Positions 1 through 9,964 are shown, counted from the stretch's first letter. The stretch: 64,000 nucleotides of DNA from Herbidospora solisilvae (GCF_009901565.1 NZ_WXEW01000006.1:496001-560000); one strand, 5' to 3'. Numbers and translations: made by a program. The notes: generated by a model not told the origin, from the letters alone.

Positions 1-168
1 GGGCCGGGGCGGGGAGGCCAGGATCCGGACGTAGGTCTGGCTGAGGATGTCGCCCCCGCGCTCGTCCTCGCTGGCCGTGGGCGGGTTGCCGCTGGCCGGC
101 ACGATCGTGCAGCCCGTGAGGGTGGCGAGCGTCGCCACCAGCGTCAGAACCCGTCTCCTAGTCGACAT
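1..168 (-). CDS. lpqB: Lipoprotein LpqB, N-terminal part (cut by window edge)
   Basis: Only the first 56 codons are in the window. The start is an ATG at 168 that overlaps the last codons of mtrB by 11 bases. The N-terminus is a short arginine-rich signal peptide followed by a lipobox LTGC, with the lipidated cysteine at residue 20, so the product should be an exported lipoprotein. In actinobacteria the gene directly after mtrB is LpqB, which is reported to interact with the MtrB sensor and tune MtrAB signalling. Identity rests on the lipobox and the mtrA-mtrB-lpqB order, because the conserved GerMN and propeller domains lie outside the window. Confidence 0.85.
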   Translation of the reverse strand, partial: MSTRRRVLTLVATLATLTGCTIVPASGNPPTASEDERGGDILSQTYVRILASPPRP

Positions 169-1870
169 CGAACACCCCCGACTCCCCCGCGGCGGCCGAC
201 AACACGGGCGTGGCGTGCCCGCGCCAGGTCCGGCGCATCTCGACCTCCGGCGGCACCAGCGGCAGCGGAGAGCCCTTCAGCACGCTCCCGGCCGTACGCG
301 GCAGCGAGAGCCGGAACTGGGTGCCCTCGCCCGGCGAGCCCCAGGCCTGGAGCCAGCCGCCGTGCAGGATCGCGTCCTCGCGGGAGATGGCCAGGCCGAG
401 GCCGGTGCCGCCGATGGTGCGGGCGCGGGACGGGTCGGCCCGCCAGAAGCGGTCGAAGACCATGTTCTCCTCGCCCGGCCGCAGGCCGACGCCGTGGTCG
501 CGGACGGCCACGGCCACCGCGTCGCGGTCGGCGCCGAGGGTGACCACGATGTCCTTGCCCTCGCCGTGCTCGATCGCGTTGAACAGCAGGTTGCGCAGGA
601 TGCGCTCGATCCGCCGGGTGTCGCACTCGGCCATGCACGGTTCGGTGGGCAGCCTCAGCTCGAAGCGGGTGGCGTGACGTTCGGCCAGGGCCTCGGAGTC
701 GCCGACCGCGCGCAGCACGACGTCGCGCATGTCGACCGACTCGAGGTCGAGGGTGGCCGCGCCGGCGTCGTAGCGGCTGATCTCCAGCAGGTCGGCCAGC
801 ATCGACTCGAACCGTTCGAGCTGGGCCTGCATGAGCTCGGCCGAGCGGGCGGCCATCGGGTCGAAGTCCTCGCGGGCGTCGTACAGGAGGTCGGCGGCCA
901 TGCGGACGGTGGTCAGCGGGGTGCGCAGCTCGTGGGAGACGTCGGAGACGAACTGGCGCTGCACCTGGGAGAGCTCCTCGAGCTGGTGGATCTTGAGCGC
1001 GAGGTTGGAGGCCATCTCGTTGAACGAGGTGGCGAGGCGGGCGAGGTCGTCTTCGCCCCGGACCTTCAGGCGCTCTTCGAGGCGGCCGGACGCCAGCCGC
1101 TCGGCGGCCTGGCGGGCCAGCCGCACGGGGGTGACGACCTGGCGGGTGACCAGCGAGGCGATGGCGGCCAGCAGCAGCACCAGGCCGGCGCCGACCAGCA
1201 CGAGCAGTTGGAGGACCGAGCTGAGGGTCTCCTCCTCCTCGTTGAGCGGGAACAGGTGGTAGACCTCGTAGGTGCCGTTGACGCCGCCGAAGACCCGCGA
1301 GCCGATGACCAGCCCCGACACGGTCTCACCGGTCAGGTAGCGCAGCGGGCTGTAGCGCGACTCCGTCTGGTCGGTGGTGTCGGTGCGCACCTGCTGCCGG
1401 AACCCCCGCGGCACGCTCTTGTTGGCGTCGATGTTGAGGGTCGCCCGGTCCTGGCCGACGATGCTGTCGTTGAAGATGACCACCGCGTAGCGTGCCCCGG
1501 CGCGCTGGGCCAGCACGTTGATGGCCTGGTCGGCGGGGTCGAGCGGGACCTGCGTGTCGGGGTCGGACTGCTCGCCCGCGTCGGGCTCGCCGTTGCCCGC
1601 CAGGTAGTCGGAGACGGTCAGCACGTTGGCGCGGGCCTCGGCGGTGGCGGCGTCGGTCCGGCCGGCCAGCATCGTCTTGTTGATCGACTGGAACAGGAAG
1701 ACGCCCAGCACGGCCACGACGACCATCGAGATCAGCATGGTGGAGGTGACCACCCGCATCTGGAGGGAGCGCCGCCAGGCCGAGCGCGCCCTGCCCGCGA
1801 TGCGCCGAGCACGGCGACGGACCCCCCGGGCGATCTGCCGGGGGGTCCGTCGGGGCCGTGGCTTGGGCAT
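158..1870 (-). CDS. mtrB: Sensor histidine kinase MtrB
   Basis: A 570-residue membrane histidine kinase, partner of MtrA. It has a basic cytoplasmic head (1-37), a first membrane segment at about 40-61, an extracellular sensor region to about 218, a second membrane segment at 219-241 and a HAMP domain to about 295. The phospho-accepting His313 lies in the H box SHELRTPLT. N-box residues are N427 and N431, and the ATP lid motifs are DHGVGL (458-463) and GTGLGL (488-493), so all catalytic motifs are intact. The gene lies 19 bases after mtrA and overlaps lpqB, so the three are one operon. MtrAB controls cell-wall and division or development genes in actinobacteria. A very strong hairpin sits just inside the start of the gene. 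Confidence 0.96.
   Translation of the reverse strand: MPKPRPRRTPRQIARGVRRRARRIAGRARSAWRRSLQMRVVTSTMLISMVVVAVLGVFLFQSINKTMLAGRTDAATAEARANVLTVSDYLAGNGEPDAGEQSDPDTQVPLDPADQAINVLAQRAGARYAVVIFNDSIVGQDRATLNIDANKSVPRGFRQQVRTDTTDQTESRYSPLRYLTGETVSGLVIGSRVFGGVNGTYEVYHLFPLNEEEETLSSVLQLLVLVGAGLVLLLAAIASLVTRQVVTPVRLARQAAERLASGRLEERLKVRGEDDLARLATSFNEMASNLALKIHQLEELSQVQRQFVSDVSHELRTPLTTVRMAADLLYDAREDFDPMAARSAELMQAQLERFESMLADLLEISRYDAGAATLDLESVDMRDVVLRAVGDSEALAERHATRFELRLPTEPCMAECDTRRIERILRNLLFNAIEHGEGKDIVVTLGADRDAVAVAVRDHGVGLRPGEENMVFDRFWRADPSRARTIGGTGLGLAISREDAILHGGWLQAWGSPGEGTQFRLSLPRTAGSVLKGSPLPLVPPEVEMRRTWRGHATPVLSAAAGESGVFDVD
1815..1852. repeat. 15-bp perfect inverted repeat in the start of mtrB
   Basis: The arms 1815-1829 and 1838-1852 are exact reverse complements over 15 bp, almost all G/C, with an 8-base loop. 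In the mtrB message the stem begins about 18 bases after the start codon and covers codons for residues about 7-19. Such a structure could pause ribosomes or RNA polymerase and lower MtrB output relative to MtrA. The structure is seen directly; the regulatory role is inference. Confidence 0.75.
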
Positions 1871-1889
1871 TCAGATCAGAGGGGCGGGA

Positions 1890-2567
1890 TCAGGCTGGAC
1901 CGGCTTTGTAGCCGACGCCGCGGACCGTCACGACGATCTCGGGGTGCTCGGGGTCCTTCTCGATCTTCGCGCGGAGCCGCTGCACGTGGACGTTGACCAG
2001 TCGCGTGTCGGCGGCGTGGCGGTAGCCCCAGACCTGCTCCAGCAGCACCTCACGGGTGAACACCTGGCGCGGCTTGCGGGCCAGCGCGACGAGCAGGTCG
2101 AACTCCAGCGGCGTGAGGTTGATCGTCTCGTCGAACCGCTTGACCGAGTGTCCGGCGACATCGATCGTGATGTCTCCTATCTGCAGGATCTCGGGGGTCG
2201 GCTCGTCGGTGCGGCGCAGCCGGGCGCGGACGCGGGCCACGAGCTCCTTGGGCTTGAAGGGCTTGACGATGTAGTCGTCGGCGCCCGACTCGAGGCCCAG
2301 CACGACGTCGATGGTGTCGCTCTTGGCGGTGAGCATCACGATCGGGACGCCCGACTCGGCGCGGATGCGCCGGCAGACGTCGATGCCGTCGGCGCCGGGC
2401 AGCATCAGGTCGAGCAGGACGAGATCAGGGCGGGTGTCGCGGAACGCGTCGAGCGCCTTGTCGCCGTCTGACACGAAGGACGGTTCGAAACCCTCCCCGC
2501 GCAAGACGATGCCGAGCATCTCGGCGAGAGCGGCGTCGTCGTCGACGACCAGCACGCGTCCTTTCAT
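1890..2567 (-). CDS. mtrA: Response regulator MtrA (OmpR family)
   Basis: A 225-residue two-domain DNA-binding regulator. The receiver domain has the acidic pocket D9-D10-D11, the phospho-accepting Asp53 in LLDLMLPGADG, a conserved threonine in VMLTAK and the lysine in VKPF. The C-terminal half is a winged-helix trans_reg_C domain ending GVGYKAG. Length and sequence match MtrA of mycobacteria and Streptomyces. It is first in the mtrA-mtrB-lpqB operon, and the long region upstream is its likely promoter. Confidence 0.96.
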   Translation of the reverse strand: MKGRVLVVDDDAALAEMLGIVLRGEGFEPSFVSDGDKALDAFRDTRPDLVLLDLMLPGADGIDVCRRIRAESGVPIVMLTAKSDTIDVVLGLESGADDYIVKPFKPKELVARVRARLRRTDEPTPEILQIGDITIDVAGHSVKRFDETINLTPLEFDLLVALARKPRQVFTREVLLEQVWGYRHAADTRLVNVHVQRLRAKIEKDPEHPEIVVTVRGVGYKAGPA

Positions 2568-2867
2568 GGCCCCTCATTCGTTACTTCGGCGCAGCTAAGG
2601 AGGTATTTGGGCGATTTATCGGAAGGTTACCCGTGACCCTGCGGTGGATGAAACACGACCGTGACAAAGGACGAAGTTTAGGCCCAAATAGCTGGCCGTG
2701 CCGCTACCGTAACGAGAATCCCAAGAACAGGTCACGTTCCAAGTGTGCTCCACGCGGACCCGCGGCGGGCGTTCGTCACGCCGAGACGAGCCCGGACAGG
2801 CGCGGGCGGGCAACGCGGAAGGAGCCACCCATGACCGCCAGGGCACTCATCATGCCAGGATTGGGAC
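2568..2867. promoter_or_regulatory. Divergent promoter region between mtrA and the membrane-protein operon
   Basis: Three hundred bases separate the mtrA start from the first gene of the plus-strand operon. Visible elements are GTTAC at 2580-2584 and 2626-2630, its complement GTAAC at 2709-2713, and a 9-bp inverted repeat, TATTTGGGC at 2604-2612 with GCCCAAATA at 2682-2690. GTTAC-type elements have been described for MtrA binding, so autoregulation is plausible but not shown. A small reading frame with a strong ribosome site lies at the right end. Confidence 0.45.
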
Positions 2868-2893
2868 ATGACAGACGGCCCCGGCGATCGTGA
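2831..2893 (+). CDS. Possible 20-codon leader peptide
   Basis: An ATG at 2831 follows a near-perfect ribosome site (AAGGAG, six bases upstream) and opens a 20-codon frame ending at 2893. It overlaps the start of the next gene (2868) in another frame. The ribosome site here is much better than the one before the 2868 ATG, so ribosomes may load here and reinitiate. The peptide resembles no family known to me. It could also be chance in an untranslated leader. Confidence 0.3.
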   Translation: MTARALIMPGLGHDRRPRRS

Positions 2894-4097
2894 GCAGCCA
2901 CCTCCCGGCTGGTCGCCCCAGCAACCGCCCGCCTACGGTGCGCCCGGCCCCTGGGCCGACCCCAACGCCCCCGGCTCCTATCCGCCGCCCGGTGGTCATC
3001 CGCCGCCCGGCGGCTACCCGCCCCCGCCGCCTCCCCCGCCCGGCGGCCACTACGGCGGCGGTTACCACGGCGGCGGCCACTACGGCGCGCCGGTGCTCAA
3101 GCCCGGCATCATCCCGCTGCGGCCGCTCCAGATGGGCGACATGTACAACGGCGCGGTGTCGTTCATCCGGGCCAACCCGAAGGCGACGCTGGGGTTGTCG
3201 GCACTGGTGGTGACGGTCGCCGAGATCATCACCCTGGCGATCCAGCTCCCGATGTTCGGCGCCGTCGCCGACATCGCGCTGATCACCCCCGAGGCGGCCG
3301 AGGCCGACCCCGACGCCATTCTCGGCCCGGTGTTCGCGTTCCTGGGCAGCGCGCTGCTGGGCGGCGTCGTGACCGCGGTGGCCATGGTGGTGCTGACCGG
3401 CATGCTCACCGGGATCATCGGCCGGTCGGTCTTCGGCGAGCAGATCTCCATCGGCCAGGCCTGGGACATCGTCAAAGGCCGGATCCTGCCGCTGGTCGGG
3501 CTGGCACTGCTGCAGGCGCTGATCGTGTTCGGCGTCTTCCTGGTGCCGGTCTTCCTGGTCGCCCTGCTGGGCGCTGCCGGGTTGCCGACCGGGGCGGTGG
3601 TGCTGCTCGCGCTGGTCCTGTTCACCGGCGGCGTCTGCCTCGCGGTGTTCCTCTACACCAAGCTCAGCCTGGCCGGTCCGGCGATCGTGCTGGAGGGCAT
3701 CGGCGTCGGCACCGCGATGAGCCGGTCGTTCCGGCTGGTCAAGGGCGACTTCTGGCGGGTCTTCGGCATCCTGCTGCTGACCGCGGTCGTGGTCGGCCTG
3801 GTCGCCGCGGCGGTCTCGGCGCCGTTCTCGCTCCTCACCTCGTTCGGCGACCCCGCCGCGACGCTCAGCACCGAGCAGTTCTATGTGGGCGCCGTCCTCG
3901 CCGGCGTCGGCGCGATCATCGCCGGCACCATCACCAACCCGTTCTCCGCCGGGGTCACCACTCTCCTGTACGCCGACCGCCGCATGCGCGCCGAGGCGTT
4001 CGACCTGGTTCTCCAGACCGAGGCCGTGGAGCGCCAGCAGGGCGCGCCGGGCACCGCCCCCGAGAACCTGTGGCGCCCGCGCAACCCCTGGTCATGA
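2868..4097 (+). CDS. Multi-pass membrane protein with Pro/Gly-rich N-terminal tail
   Basis: A 409-residue protein. Residues 1-78 are a proline-, glycine- and tyrosine-rich, probably disordered cytoplasmic tail. From about residue 105 there are six or so hydrophobic segments, typical of proteins labelled 'glycerophosphoryl diester phosphodiesterase membrane domain' in actinobacteria. No catalytic phosphodiesterase domain is present, so the label says nothing firm about activity. It opens an operon with DUF4129, DUF4350, MoxR and DUF58 genes and starts divergently from mtrA, the usual order in this phylum. Start: ATG with only a weak ribosome site, behind a possible leader peptide. Confidence 0.8.
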   Translation: MTDGPGDREQPPPGWSPQQPPAYGAPGPWADPNAPGSYPPPGGHPPPGGYPPPPPPPPGGHYGGGYHGGGHYGAPVLKPGIIPLRPLQMGDMYNGAVSFIRANPKATLGLSALVVTVAEIITLAIQLPMFGAVADIALITPEAAEADPDAILGPVFAFLGSALLGGVVTAVAMVVLTGMLTGIIGRSVFGEQISIGQAWDIVKGRILPLVGLALLQALIVFGVFLVPVFLVALLGAAGLPTGAVVLLALVLFTGGVCLAVFLYTKLSLAGPAIVLEGIGVGTAMSRSFRLVKGDFWRVFGILLLTAVVVGLVAAAVSAPFSLLTSFGDPAATLSTEQFYVGAVLAGVGAIIAGTITNPFSAGVTTLLYADRRMRAEAFDLVLQTEAVERQQGAPGTAPENLWRPRNPWS

Positions 4098-4101
4098 GTC
4101 G

Positions 4102-4716
4102 ATGGTCATAGACGTCCCCGTCGAGATCGGCCGGGAGGCCGCCAGAGAGGCCGCCCTCCGGGAGCTCGCCGACCCGGCCTACCCGAAGCCGTCGTGGCTC
4201 GACCGGGTGCTCGACCGGGTCTGGCAGTTCATCACCGAGCTGATCGCGCGGGCCGAGGGGGTCCCCGGCGGGTGGTTGTCCCTGACGGTGCTCGTGCTGA
4301 TCCTCGCGGTCATCGTGGTCGTGCTGGTGCGGGCGGCCCGGAAGGCGCCCCGCACCCGGCGGCCGGGCGACGACGGCCTGTTCGGGGAGACCCGGTTGTC
4401 GGCCGCCGAACACCGGGCCCTGGCCGAGCGCCACGCCGCGGCTGGGGAGTGGGCGCGGGCGATCCGGGAACGTCTCCGCGCCGTCGCCCGTGAGCTGGAG
4501 GAACGCACGATCGTGGAACCCATGCCGGGGCGTACGGCCGGTGAGCTGGCCGCCGAGGCGGGCGGGGCGCTGCCCGCGCTGGCCGCCGACCTCGACCGGG
4601 GCGCCCGGACGTTCGCCGACGTCACCTACGGCGGGCGTCCGGGCACCCCCGAGGGGTACGCCGTGCTCACCGAGCTCGACACGGCGGTCCGCGGGGCGAA
4701 AGCGACACTGCGATGA
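4102..4716 (+). CDS. DUF4129 domain membrane protein
   Basis: About 204 residues. The chosen ATG lies five bases after the preceding stop. The protein has a helical N-terminal region, one membrane segment at about 57-77 and a cytoplasmic C-terminal region rich in alanine, arginine and glutamate that matches the DUF4129 pattern (RLSAAEHRALAERHAAAGEW and beyond). DUF4129 proteins are regularly encoded beside MoxR ATPases and DUF58 proteins, and a role in assembling or regulating a MoxR-dependent membrane complex is assumed. Its stop overlaps the next start by four bases (ATGA), so the genes are translationally coupled. No biochemical function is known to me. Confidence 0.8.
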   Translation: MVIDVPVEIGREAAREAALRELADPAYPKPSWLDRVLDRVWQFITELIARAEGVPGGWLSLTVLVLILAVIVVVLVRAARKAPRTRRPGDDGLFGETRLSAAEHRALAERHAAAGEWARAIRERLRAVARELEERTIVEPMPGRTAGELAAEAGGALPALAADLDRGARTFADVTYGGRPGTPEGYAVLTELDTAVRGAKATLR

Positions 4717-5809
4717 CGTCCATCACCCCGACGATCACCGACCGGTGGCGCTCGTGGCGCGGCGTGGTGGGGGCGCTGGTCCTGATCGTGCTCGCGGCCA
4801 CGCTGATCGTGCTGCTGGGCGGCTCCCGCAACGGCGGGCGGCTCGACATCGAGGCGACCACGCCCTCGGGCGCCCGCGCGCTGGCCGAGCTGCTGCGCGC
4901 GCAGGGCGTCGAGGTGAACCAGGTGACGACGTTCGACGACGCCGTCGAGCAGGCCGAGGGCTCGCTGCTGGTGGTGGCCCGGCCCGAGTTCCTGGCCGAC
5001 CCCGCCAGGCTGGCCGAGCTGGCCGGCCGGCCGGGGGCCCGGCTGCTGATCGCGCCCACCGAGCCGGTGCTGCGCGCGCTGGCGCCCGGCGTGACCGCCC
5101 TCCCCGGCTCCCCCGAGACGGTCCGGAAGCCCGGCTGCGGCCTGAAGGCGGCCGTGCTGGCCGGGGACGCCCTCGTCGGCGGCTCGACCTTCGGCGACGC
5201 CACCTGCTACGGCGGCACGGTCGCCGTCGTCGGCGACACGACCCTGGTCGCGTCGGGCTCGTTCCTGACGAACGGGAAACTGGCGGAGAACGGCAACGCC
5301 GCGCTGGCGATGAACCTGGCCGGCACCCACCAGAGGGTCACCTGGTTCGCCCCCCGCGCCCCTCTCGGGGCGCCCGAGGGCGGCGAGAAGTCCATCGAGC
5401 AGCTGATCCCGGCGAACGTCGGCTGGTTCACCTGGGCGCTGGTCCTGGCGGTGCTGCTCACCGCCCTGTGGCGGGGCCGCCGCCTCGGGCCGGTGGTCGA
5501 GGAGCGGCTGCCGGTGGTCGTCCGGGCCGCCGAGACCGTCGAGGGACGGGGCCGGCTCTACCGCGCCCGCGCGGCCCGCGACCGGGCGGCGCTGGCGCTG
5601 CGCGAGGCCGCCCTGGCGCGGATGACCCCCCGGCTGGGGCTCACCGCGACGGCCGGCGAGAACGAGATCGTCACGGCGGTGGCCGCCCGGACCGGGCAGG
5701 ATGGCGGACAGGTTCGCCGGACCCTCTACGGCGACGCCCCCGGCGGAGACGCCGCACTGGTCGCCCTCGCACGCGACCTCGACACCATCGAAAGGCAGGT
5801 ACTGGACTC

Positions 5810-5813
<4 letters not shown>
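4713..5813 (+). CDS. DUF4350 domain membrane protein
   Basis: A 366-residue protein with an N-terminal membrane segment (about 18-38) and an extracytoplasmic domain beginning with the DUF4350 signature around TPSGARALAELLRAQGVEV. A second membrane segment lies at about 235-255 and is followed by a cytoplasmic tail. The DUF4350 fold resembles a glutamine-amidotransferase-like sugar-binding domain, but no catalytic residues are evident. It overlaps its neighbours on both sides by four bases, in the fixed DUF4129-DUF4350-MoxR-DUF58 order of actinobacteria. Function is unknown; structural or regulatory partnership with MoxR is inferred from context. Confidence 0.8.
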
Positions 5814-6762
<949 letters not shown>

Positions 6763-6763
<1 letters not shown>

Positions 6764-8085
6764 TGGCGCTGACCGGGCGGGCCGCGCTGCTGGCGGTCGC
6801 GGGGGCGCTCGTCGTGCTCGCCGCGCCCGCGCCCGCTCTCGCGTTCTGGCTGGTCGTCGCGGTGATCGTGCTGGCCGTCGGGGTCGACCTGGCGCTGGCG
6901 GGCAGTGTGCGGGCGTTGCGGTTCGAGCGCTCCGACGACCAGCGGGTACGTCTCGGCGAGAGCGCCGAGGTCACCCTGCTGGTGGCCAATCCGGGCCGCC
7001 GCCGGGTGCGCGGCGTGCTGCGCGACGCCTGGTCCCCGAGCACCCGTCCGGCCCCCAGGGAGCACGAGGTCGACGTCCCGGCCGGGCAGCGCCGCCGGGT
7101 GACCACCACCCTGCGTCCGCTCCGCAGGGGCGATTTCACGGCCGCCGCGGTGACGGTGCGGGCGCTGGGCCCGCTCGGCGTGGCGGCCCGGCAGGGCTCC
7201 CACCGGGTCGACGGGCGGATCAGGGTGCTGCCGCCGTTCCTGTCCCGCCGTCACCTGCCGGCCAAGCTGGCCCGGCTGCGGGCGATCGAGGGGCTGAACC
7301 CGGTCCAGATCCGCGGCCAGGGCACCGAGTTCGACTCGCTGCGCGAGTACGTCGTCGGCGACGACGTCCGCTCGATCGACTGGCGGGCCACCGCGCGCCG
7401 GGCCGACGTCGTGGTGCGCACCTGGCGGCCCGAACGCGACCGGCGGGTGCTGATCGTCCTGGACACCGGCCGCACCTCGGCCGGGCGGGTGGGCGTCGAC
7501 CCGGCGTCGGGCGACCCGAGCGGCTGGCCGCGGCTCGACTGGGGCATGGACGCCGCCCTGCTGCTGGCCGCCCTGTGCGCGCGGGCGGGTGACCGGGTCG
7601 ACTTCCTCGCCTACGACCGGGCGGTCCGGGCCCAGGTGACCGGCGGCGGCCGGGGCGACCTGCTGCCCGGCCTGGTGACCGCGATGGCGCCGCTGGAGCC
7701 GGAACTCGTCGAGGCCGACGCCCACGGGATGGTGGCCGCCGTGCTGGCCCGCGCGCGGCGGCGCTGCCTGGTGGTCGTGCTGACCGACCTCAACGCGACC
7801 GCGCTCGACGAGGGCCTGCTGCCGGTCCTCCCCCAGCTCTCCTCCCGGCACCTGGTGCTGCTGGCCGCCGTGGCCGACCCCCGGGTGGCGGCGCTGGCGG
7901 CCGGGCGCGACGGCGCGGCCGAGGTGTTCGAGGCGGCGGCGGCCGAACGTCAGCGGGTGGAGCGCCGCCAGGTGACCGCGCGGCTGCGCCGTCACGGGGT
8001 CGAGGTCGTCGACGCCCTGCCGGGCGACCTGGCCTCGGCGCTGGCCGACGCCTACCTGAACCTGAAGGCCGCGGGCCGCCTCTAG
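6763..8085 (+). CDS. DUF58 protein (MoxR partner)
   Basis: A 440-residue protein starting one base inside the MoxR stop codon (TGATG). It has two hydrophobic segments near residues 5-45, then a large cytoplasmic region with the DUF58 signature REYVVGDDVRSIDWRATARR and a von Willebrand A-like fold after it (LIVLDTGRTS). DUF58 proteins bind or are matured by MoxR ATPases. The operon ends here, and the stop overlaps that of the convergent SpoIIM-like gene by four bases. Confidence 0.9.
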
Positions 8086-9074
8086 GCCGTCGGCACGTGG
8101 TCGGGGGCGTCGGCGATGTCGCCCGTCTCGCCGGCTCGCGCGGCGCGGCGGCCGTAGCGGACGACGTACAGCAGGAAGAGGATCTCGGCGGCGGCGCCGA
8201 TCGAGATCCGGGCCCAGGTCGGCAGCGGCGAGGGGGTGACGAGGGCCTCGATGAGGCCCGAGACCAGCAGCACCACCGCCAGCCCGAGCACGACGGCGAC
8301 CACCGCGCGGCCCTGTTCGGCGAGCACCTGCGCGCGGGGGCGCGGGCCCGGCGCGATCAGCGACCAGCCGACCCGCATGCCCGCCCCGGCGGCCAGGAAC
8401 ACCGCCGTGAGCTCCAGCAGCCCGTGGGGCGTGATCAGCCCGAAGAACACGTCGCCGCGCCCCGAGTCGATCATGATGCCGCCGATCAGCCCGACGTTGG
8501 CGGCGTTCTGGAAGAGGATGTACGGGATCAGCACGCCCCCGATCACCGACGAGGCGACGCACTGGGCGGCCACCCACGCGTTGTTCACCCACACGTGCGT
8601 GGCGAACGACCCGGCCGGGTTGGCGCTGTAGTAGTCGGCGAAGTCGTGCTCGACCAGCTGCCTGATCTCCTCGGGGGTGCCCATGGCGGCCCGCACGTCG
8701 GGGTTGACCGCCACCCACACCCCCACCGCCACCGCGACGACCGACGACGCCACGGCCGCGCCGAGCCACCACCGCCACGACCGGTAGCAGACCACCGGGA
8801 AGGAGACCGTCCAGAACCGGAGGAACTCCCGCCAGGCGGGCGCGTGGGCGCCGGTGACGGCCGACCGCGACCGGGCCACCAGGGCGGACAGCCGGCCGGT
8901 CAGCACGCCGTCGCGGGACACCGAACGGGCGATCGACAGGTGGGTGGACACCCGCTGATAGAGCTCGACGAGTTCGTCGACCTCGGGGCCGGTCAGCTTC
9001 CGCCGCCTCTTCACCAGGTCGTCGAGCCGGTCCCAGGTCGGCTGGTGGGCGGCTCGGAAGGCGTCGATGTCCAC
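8082..9074 (-). CDS. SpoIIM-like (stage II sporulation protein M) membrane protein
   Basis: A 330-residue protein starting at a GTG. A basic helical N-terminal half (about 1-100) is followed by several membrane segments matching the SpoIIM domain, including the GGIMIDSGRGDVFFGLITPHG region and a long hydrophobic C-terminal half. Actinobacterial members of this family sit next to RDD and MoxR/DUF58 genes, as here, even in organisms with no endospores. Function outside Bacillus is unknown. The RDD gene diverges 26 bases upstream, so the two probably share a promoter region. Confidence 0.85.
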   Translation of the reverse strand: MDIDAFRAAHQPTWDRLDDLVKRRRKLTGPEVDELVELYQRVSTHLSIARSVSRDGVLTGRLSALVARSRSAVTGAHAPAWREFLRFWTVSFPVVCYRSWRWWLGAAVASSVVAVAVGVWVAVNPDVRAAMGTPEEIRQLVEHDFADYYSANPAGSFATHVWVNNAWVAAQCVASSVIGGVLIPYILFQNAANVGLIGGIMIDSGRGDVFFGLITPHGLLELTAVFLAAGAGMRVGWSLIAPGPRPRAQVLAEQGRAVVAVVLGLAVVLLVSGLIEALVTPSPLPTWARISIGAAAEILFLLYVVRYGRRAARAGETGDIADAPDHVPTA

Positions 9075-9100
9075 GATCGCGAGCCTAGTAGGGTCAGGAC

Positions 9101-9877
9101 ATGTCCGATGTGCCGCGCCCCGACGTCGTGACCGGCGACGCCGTGGCGCTCGACGTGCCGCTGGCGCAGTTGCCGATCCGGGTGGTCGCCTTCCTGCTCG
9201 ACCTGGTCGTGCAGATCGTGCTGCTGGTGGGGGCGCTGCTGCTGATCGCGTTCGCCGCGGGCGACATCGACGAGTCGCTGGCCACCGCCCTGATCATCGT
9301 CTCGATCGTGGCGGTCGTGGTCGGCTACCCGGTGACCTTCGAGACCCTGTCGCGGGGTCGCAGCCTCGGCAAGATGGCCCTCGGCCTGCGGGTGGTCGCC
9401 GACGACGGCGGGCCCGAGCGGTTCCGGCAGGCGTTCTTCCGCGGCCTGACGGCCGTCGTCGAGATCTACATGCTGACCGGCGCCCCGGCGGTGATCTGCG
9501 CGCTGGCCAACCAGAAGGGCAAGCGGCTCGGCGACCTGTTCGGCGGCACGGTCGTGATCTCGGAACGGGCGCCGAAGGAGACCGGGCCCCCGCCCGAGAT
9601 GCCGCCGCAGCTCGCCGCCTGGGCGGCCACGCTGGAGCTGACCGGCCTCACCGACGACCTGGCGACCGTGTCACGGCAGTACCTGACCCGGCTGCCGGAG
9701 CTCTCGCCGATCGCCGCCCACGAGATGGGTTTGCGGATCGCCTCGCAGGTCTCCGCCCGCGTGCAACCCCCGCCCCCACCTGGGGTTCCGCCCTACGCCT
9801 ACCTGGCCGCCGTGCTCGCCGAACGCCGCCGCCGCGACATCGCGAGGTTTAGCCAAAGACGGCAGGGGCAGTTGTGA
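9101..9877 (+). CDS. RDD family membrane protein
   Basis: A 258-residue protein. The N-terminal 150 residues carry the RDD domain with arginine and aspartate residues in the first membrane segment (LPIRVVAFLLDLVVQIVLL), a second segment, and the GRSLGKMALGLRVV loop typical of the family. The remaining 100 residues are cytoplasmic and proline-rich near the end. RDD proteins have been linked to transport, but most are uncharacterised. It diverges from the SpoIIM-like gene, with which it is nearly always paired in this phylum. A strong hairpin terminator follows. Confidence 0.88.
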   Translation: MSDVPRPDVVTGDAVALDVPLAQLPIRVVAFLLDLVVQIVLLVGALLLIAFAAGDIDESLATALIIVSIVAVVVGYPVTFETLSRGRSLGKMALGLRVVADDGGPERFRQAFFRGLTAVVEIYMLTGAPAVICALANQKGKRLGDLFGGTVVISERAPKETGPPPEMPPQLAAWAATLELTGLTDDLATVSRQYLTRLPELSPIAAHEMGLRIASQVSARVQPPPPPGVPPYAYLAAVLAERRRRDIARFSQRRQGQL

Positions 9878-9912
9878 CGAACGCAGGCATGGGGCACGCC
9901 TGCAGTGGGGTT

Positions 9913-9964
9913 GGGCGGGTACGTCCGGAGCGCAGAGGGAGAGGCGAACCGGTCGTACCCGCCC
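9913..9964. terminator. Strong hairpin between convergent genes (likely bidirectional terminator)
   Basis: GGGCGGGTACG at 9913-9923 pairs perfectly with CGTACCCGCCC at 9954-9964. After one T-T mismatch the stem continues with four CCGG/CCGG pairs, giving 15 pairs around a 20-base loop. It lies between the ends of the RDD gene (plus) and the short SAHH gene (minus). There is no T run, as is common for actinobacterial terminators. The rest of 9878-10058 holds a second, weaker dyad (CTCGG at 9969 with CCGAG) and no gene. Confidence 0.65.

Noticed and set aside
47-1996. Long plus-strand frame of 649 codons
   Set aside because: It is the antisense of mtrB and part of mtrA, caused by GC-rich third positions; the composition is typical of a shadow frame and no domain is seen.
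2831-4097. Frameshifted longer N-terminus of the membrane protein
   Set aside because: The frame at 2831 is out of phase and ends at 2893; joining the two would need a frameshift with no supporting conserved sequence.
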